A stretch of DNA of 64,000 nt, taken from positions 6,386,001-6,450,000 of the forward strand of contig NZ_JARUBE010000003.1 of assembly GCF_029626035.1 (NCBI RefSeq), given 5' to 3'. This document shows positions 61,204-64,000 of the stretch, in pieces. A model generated the notes under the pieces. The model was not told the origin of the DNA. It did not search any database and worked only from the letters and a program-made list of their open reading frames with translations. Numbering within the stretch: position 1 is the stretch's first letter; each line of letters starts with the position of its first letter. The DNA is from Micromonospora sp. WMMD980. GTDB lineage: Bacteria; Actinomycetota; Actinomycetes; Mycobacteriales; Micromonosporaceae. The translations under genes and the position numbers were made by a program.

Positions 61204-62163
61204 CTAGTCGTTGGCGTGCAGCGCGGCGTTCAGCTCGATGCCCCGGCCGGTGCGCGGCTTCGCCTCCAGCGCGCCGGTCACCGAGTTGCGCCAGAACAGC
61301 AGCCCGTCCACGCCGGAGAGCGCACGCGCCTTGACCACGCGGCCGTCCGGCAGGGTGACCTTGGAGCCGGCGGTGACGTAGCAGCCGGCCTCGACCACGC
61401 AGTCGTCGCCGAGGGAGATGCCGATGCCGGCGTTCGCGCCGACCAGGCTGCGCTCGCCGATGCGCACCCGGTCGGTGCCGCCGCCGGACAGCGTGCCCAT
61501 GATCGAGGCGCCTGCGCCGACGTCGGAGCCGTCGCCCACCACCACGCCCTGCACGATCCGCCCCTCGACCATCGAGGTGCCCAGCGTGCCGGCGTTGAAG
61601 TTGCAGAAGCCCTCGTGCATCACGGTGGTGCCGGCGGCCAGGTGCGCGCCGAGCCGGACCCGGTCCGCGTCGGCGATCCGCACGCCGGCCGGCACCACGT
61701 AGTCGGTCATCCGGGGGAACTTGTCCACCCCGTAGACCGCCAGGTGGCGGCCGGCGGCCCGCTCGATGACGCGCAGCTCGTCGACCCGCTCCGGCGGGCA
61801 CGGCCCGGCCGACGTCCAGGCCACGTTCGCCAGCTTGCCGAAGATGCCGTCGAGGTTCAGCTCGTTGGGCCGCACCAGGCGGTGGGAGAGCAGGTGCAAC
61901 CGCAGGTACGCGTCGGCGGCGTCCTTGATCGGGTCGTCCAGCGAGCCGATCACCGTGGTCACCTCGACGGTGCGCAGGCCGGGCAGCGCCCGCTCGCCGA
62001 TCGCGCCCGGCGGCAGGTCCAGCACGTCGGCCTGGTCCTCCCCGGGCACCAGGGGCAGCTCGCCGAGACCCAGCTTGCCGGTCGGGTACCAGGTGTCGAG
62101 CACCTGGTCCTCGGCGGTGACGGTGGCCAGGCCGATGCCCCAGGCGGATGGTGCGGACGTCAC
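61204..62163 (-). CDS. dapD: Tetrahydrodipicolinate N-succinyltransferase
   Basis: 319 residues from GTG 62163, GAAGGG about 8 nt upstream. N-terminal domain typical of actinobacterial DapD, then left-handed beta-helix hexapeptides ([64 protein letters not shown]). The succinyl acceptor step in lysine/DAP synthesis. Divergent from dapE with a 103-bp shared control region. Length agrees with the family. Confidence 0.96.
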   Translation of the reverse strand: MTSAPSAWGIGLATVTAEDQVLDTWYPTGKLGLGELPLVPGEDQADVLDLPPGAIGERALPGLRTVEVTTVIGSLDDPIKDAADAYLRLHLLSHRLVRPNELNLDGIFGKLANVAWTSAGPCPPERVDELRVIERAAGRHLAVYGVDKFPRMTDYVVPAGVRIADADRVRLGAHLAAGTTVMHEGFCNFNAGTLGTSMVEGRIVQGVVVGDGSDVGAGASIMGTLSGGGTDRVRIGERSLVGANAGIGISLGDDCVVEAGCYVTAGSKVTLPDGRVVKARALSGVDGLLFWRNSVTGALEAKPRTGRGIELNAALHAND

Positions 62164-62253
62164 GATGTCACCCTTCTGCTCCGGCGGCGGCGTCCGCCGC
62201 TGCTCGCGGCCGCGGGCGCGCAACGTGTGCCTCGCACCCACCGAGGATGACGG

Positions 62254-62259
62254 TACCGT
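62254..62259 (+). promoter_or_regulatory. Candidate leaderless -10 box for dapE (TACCGT)
   Basis: TACCGT ends 7 nt before ATG 62267, no ribosome site between. Confidence 0.5.
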
Positions 62260-62266
62260 GCGAGAC

Positions 62267-63340
62267 ATGCAGAACCCGTTGACCCCCGAGGTCCTGGCCG
62301 ATCCGGTGGCGCTGACCCGTGCCCTGGTCGACATCGAGTCGGTCTCCCTCAACGAGAAGGCGATCACCGACTGCGTCGAGGAGGTGTTGCGAGACCTACC
62401 GCACCTGCGCACCTATCGACACTCGAACACCGTGATGGCCCGCACCGAGCTGGGCCGGGCGCAGCGTGTGGTGCTCGCCGGGCACCTCGACACCGTCCCG
62501 CTCAACGGCAACTTCCCGTCCACCATGCGCGGCGACCTGATGTACGGCTGCGGCACCTCGGACATGAAGTCCGGGGTGGCGTTCGCGCTGCACCTGGCGG
62601 TGACGCTGGCCGACCCGCGCTACGACGTCACCTACCTGTTCTACGAGGCCGAGGAGATCGAGTCGCGCTACAACGGCCTCACCCTGGTCGGCCAGAGCCA
62701 CCCCGAGTGGCTCCAGGCCGACTTCGCGGTGCTGCTCGAACCCACCTACGGGATCGTCGAGGCGGGCTGCCAGGGCACGATGCGGGCGGTCGTCAGCACG
62801 CACGGCGAGCGGGCCCACGCGGCCCGGTCCTGGCACGGGGTGAACGCCATCCACGGCGCCGGTGAGGTGCTGCGCCGCCTCGGCGCGTACGAGGCGCGTC
62901 GGGTGACCATCGAGGGCTGCGACTACCGCGAGGGCCTCAACGCGACGGGCATCCACGGCGGGGTGGCCGGCAACGTCATCCCCGACCTCTGCGAGATCGA
63001 GATCAACTACCGGTACGCCCCGGACCGGGACCCGGCCGGGGCCGAGGCCCACCTGCGCGAGGTGTTCGCCGGCTTCGACCTCAGGGTCACCGACGCGGCG
63101 GCCGGCGCGACCCCCGGGCTGGACAATCCGGCCGCGCAGGAGTTCCTGGCCGCGGTCGGCGCCGCGCCGATCGGCAAGCTCGGCTGGACGGACGTGGCGC
63201 GGTTCGCCGCCATGGGCATTCCGGCGCTGAACTTCGGGCCCGGCGATCCGAACCTGGCCCACCACAAGGACGAGCACGTCGAGCTGACCAAGATCCGGGA
63301 CGGCGCGGCCACCCTGCACCGCTGGCTCGCCCCGGCCTGA
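62267..63340 (+). CDS. dapE: Succinyl-diaminopimelate desuccinylase
   Basis: 357 residues from ATG 62267 (GTG 62258 possible); upstream open frame is antisense to dapD. M20 metallopeptidase features: LAGHLDTVP with His73 and Asp75, DMKSGVAF, catalytic [15 protein letters not shown], and a late [33 protein letters not shown]. Uses two metal ions to release succinate from N-succinyl-DAP. It acts with dapC and dapD in this window; the transaminase lies 13 kb to the left. Confidence 0.95.
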   Translation: MQNPLTPEVLADPVALTRALVDIESVSLNEKAITDCVEEVLRDLPHLRTYRHSNTVMARTELGRAQRVVLAGHLDTVPLNGNFPSTMRGDLMYGCGTSDMKSGVAFALHLAVTLADPRYDVTYLFYEAEEIESRYNGLTLVGQSHPEWLQADFAVLLEPTYGIVEAGCQGTMRAVVSTHGERAHAARSWHGVNAIHGAGEVLRRLGAYEARRVTIEGCDYREGLNATGIHGGVAGNVIPDLCEIEINYRYAPDRDPAGAEAHLREVFAGFDLRVTDAAAGATPGLDNPAAQEFLAAVGAAPIGKLGWTDVARFAAMGIPALNFGPGDPNLAHHKDEHVELTKIRDGAATLHRWLAPA

Positions 63341-63348
63341 CCTGCACC

Positions 63349-63385
63349 GATCCGGGGCCCCGACCGGCGTCGCGGGCCCCGGATC
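63349..63385. terminator. Shared hairpin after dapE
   Basis: GATCCGGGGCCC (63349-63360) and GGGCCCCGGATC (63374-63385) pair perfectly around a 13-nt loop, just before the stop of the small leftward gene. Confidence 0.8.
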
Positions 63386-63386
63386 G

Positions 63387-63548
63387 TCAGACGCTCGTGG
63401 TCAGCGGCGTGTCCGCCTCGTCGGCGCCATCGGTCGGCTCGGCGCGGTGGGCCTCCGTCATCCGCGCGCGGCGGCGCTCGGCCACCACGTCGTGGATCCG
63501 CCGCTGCATCTGCCGGCGGATCCGGATCATCTCGCTGTTGCTGATCAA
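63387..63548 (-). CDS. Small basic protein, unknown
   Basis: 53 residues from TTG 63548, supported by GGAGGAG 8 nt upstream. A charged helix dominates: SEMIRIRRQMQRRIHDVVAERRRARM, followed by an acidic C-terminal tail (TDGADEADTPLTTSV). A coiled-coil or nucleic-acid-binding helix is possible. Not recognised. The promoter region carries the CATACC-N-GGTATG palindrome about 37 bp upstream. Confidence 0.55.
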   Translation of the reverse strand: MISNSEMIRIRRQMQRRIHDVVAERRRARMTEAHRAEPTDGADEADTPLTTSV

Positions 63549-63584
63549 AACGCTGGCTCCTCCCCCGAAGGCGCGTCTCCCAGG

Positions 63585-63597
63585 CATACCGGGTATG
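63585..63597. promoter_or_regulatory. 13-bp palindrome CATACC-G-GGTATG
   Basis: Same palindrome as in the subtilase promoter (57739-57751), differing only at the central base. It lies between the small leftward gene and the LOG-family gene. TACTAT on the minus strand (63601-63606) next to it is a -10 candidate for the small gene, with the palindrome over the start point. Confidence 0.6.
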
Positions 63598-63693
63598 TGA
63601 ATAGTAAGACGTACCAGCGAGCGAATTAGTTGCCTTGATCGCAAAGATTTTCTCCGGCTCGCCGGCCTGCGCGCCGGGTCGTTGTCGCTCCAC

Positions 63694-63699
63694 TACGGT
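63694..63699 (+). promoter_or_regulatory. Candidate leaderless -10 box (TACGGT)
   Basis: TACGGT ends 6 nt before ATG 63706, without a ribosome site. Confidence 0.5.
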
Positions 63700-63705
63700 G
63701 GCTCC

Positions 63706-64000
63706 ATGAGCGAGAGCAGCGGGAGGCCGGCTGAGCAGGGGCCGCGGATGGAGCGGCACCGGGGAGCGGTCACGCTGCGCAACCGGGCGATCCCGACCAG
63801 CACCGCCGACCAGCGGCTGCTCGACTCCCGGGAGCGCAGCGACTGGAAGACCAAGGACGCCTGGCGGGCCCTGCGGATCCTGTCCGAGTTCGTCGAGGGG
63901 TTCGACACGCTCGCCGACCTGCCGCCCGCGGTCAGCGTCTTCGGCTCGGCCCGCAGCAAGCCCGACAGCCCAGAATGCCGGCTGGCCGAGGAGTTGGGCG
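63706..64000 (+). CDS. TIGR00730/LOG-family protein, N-terminal part, cut by window edge
   Basis: 98 complete codons from ATG 63706, running open off the right edge. After a basic N-terminal extension, the body SDWKTKDAWRALRILSEFVEGFDTLADLPPAVSVFGSARSKPDSPEC matches the start of actinobacterial LOG-like proteins (compare Rv1205), often annotated as lysine decarboxylase but related to cytokinin nucleoside-monophosphate phosphoribohydrolases. The PGGxGTxxE catalytic motif lies beyond the window. Located after dapD/dapE, an arrangement known in actinomycetes. Confidence 0.85.
   Translation, partial: MSESSGRPAEQGPRMERHRGAVTLRNRAIPTSTADQRLLDSRERSDWKTKDAWRALRILSEFVEGFDTLADLPPAVSVFGSARSKPDSPECRLAEELG

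Overview
The window looks like a chromosomal core segment of a high-GC actinomycete, most probably Micromonospora or a close relative in the Micromonosporaceae. The evidence is very high third-position GC, a mycothiol gene (mshB), an actinobacterial membrane-anchor/flavoprotein/Fe-S succinate dehydrogenase set, an XRE-DUF5753/DUF397 regulator pair, and many starts placed 6-8 nt after a TANNNT-type -10 box, which suggests leaderless transcription. I saw no rRNA, tRNA, CRISPR array, complete insertion sequence or phage genes.

Layout. 1-5.7 kb: a cut-off ATP-sulfurylase-like protein, a membrane DM13 protein, a four-gene ABC-2 transporter operon and a lipoprotein. 5.7-10.9 kb: valS facing left, in one open frame with a small Cys-rich ORF of a compact regulatory island (97-aa protein, Cys-rich protein, XRE regulator, DUF397), followed by a gene-poor stretch with repeats. 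11-16.7 kb: a heterodimeric ABC exporter pair, then a coupled DNA-alkylation repair pair (Ada-AlkA fusion plus Ogt). 16.9-22.2 kb: an EamA exporter with a divergent MarR regulator and a shared operator, a peptidase E, ychF, Uma2 and broken small ORFs. 22.3-28.9 kb: a HicB-like RHH protein, a DUF4097 protein with an ABC-2 transporter, a GNAT, a methyltransferase, SanA/YdcF, PH, PCD-like and Nudix proteins.

29-36.5 kb: sdhCAB, then tldD/pmbA and a second Uma2 gene. 36.8-42.9 kb: a peptide/nickel-type ABC uptake operon in the order ATPase-ATPase-permease-permease-binding protein. 43-51.8 kb: an S9 peptidase, mshB with two membrane proteins, an Rv0428c-type GNAT, ferredoxin-dapC and an M48 protease. 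52-64 kb: tyrA, SIMPL, kinase, a large membrane protein carrying a serine-hydrolase triad, a sugar acetyltransferase, a secreted subtilase, divergent dapD/dapE, a small basic protein and a cut-off LOG-family protein.

The lysine/DAP genes (dapC, dapD, dapE) are spread over 15 kb. Most points of interest are non-coding or at gene boundaries: two dispersed palindromic repeat families that supply stop codons to neighbouring genes, a 47-bp perfect palindrome in a divergent promoter region, direct-repeat RHH operators, a 13-bp palindrome shared by two promoter regions 6 kb apart, a valS frame fusion, and a predicted hydrolase whose N-terminal strand and catalytic domain are separated by a very long membrane domain.
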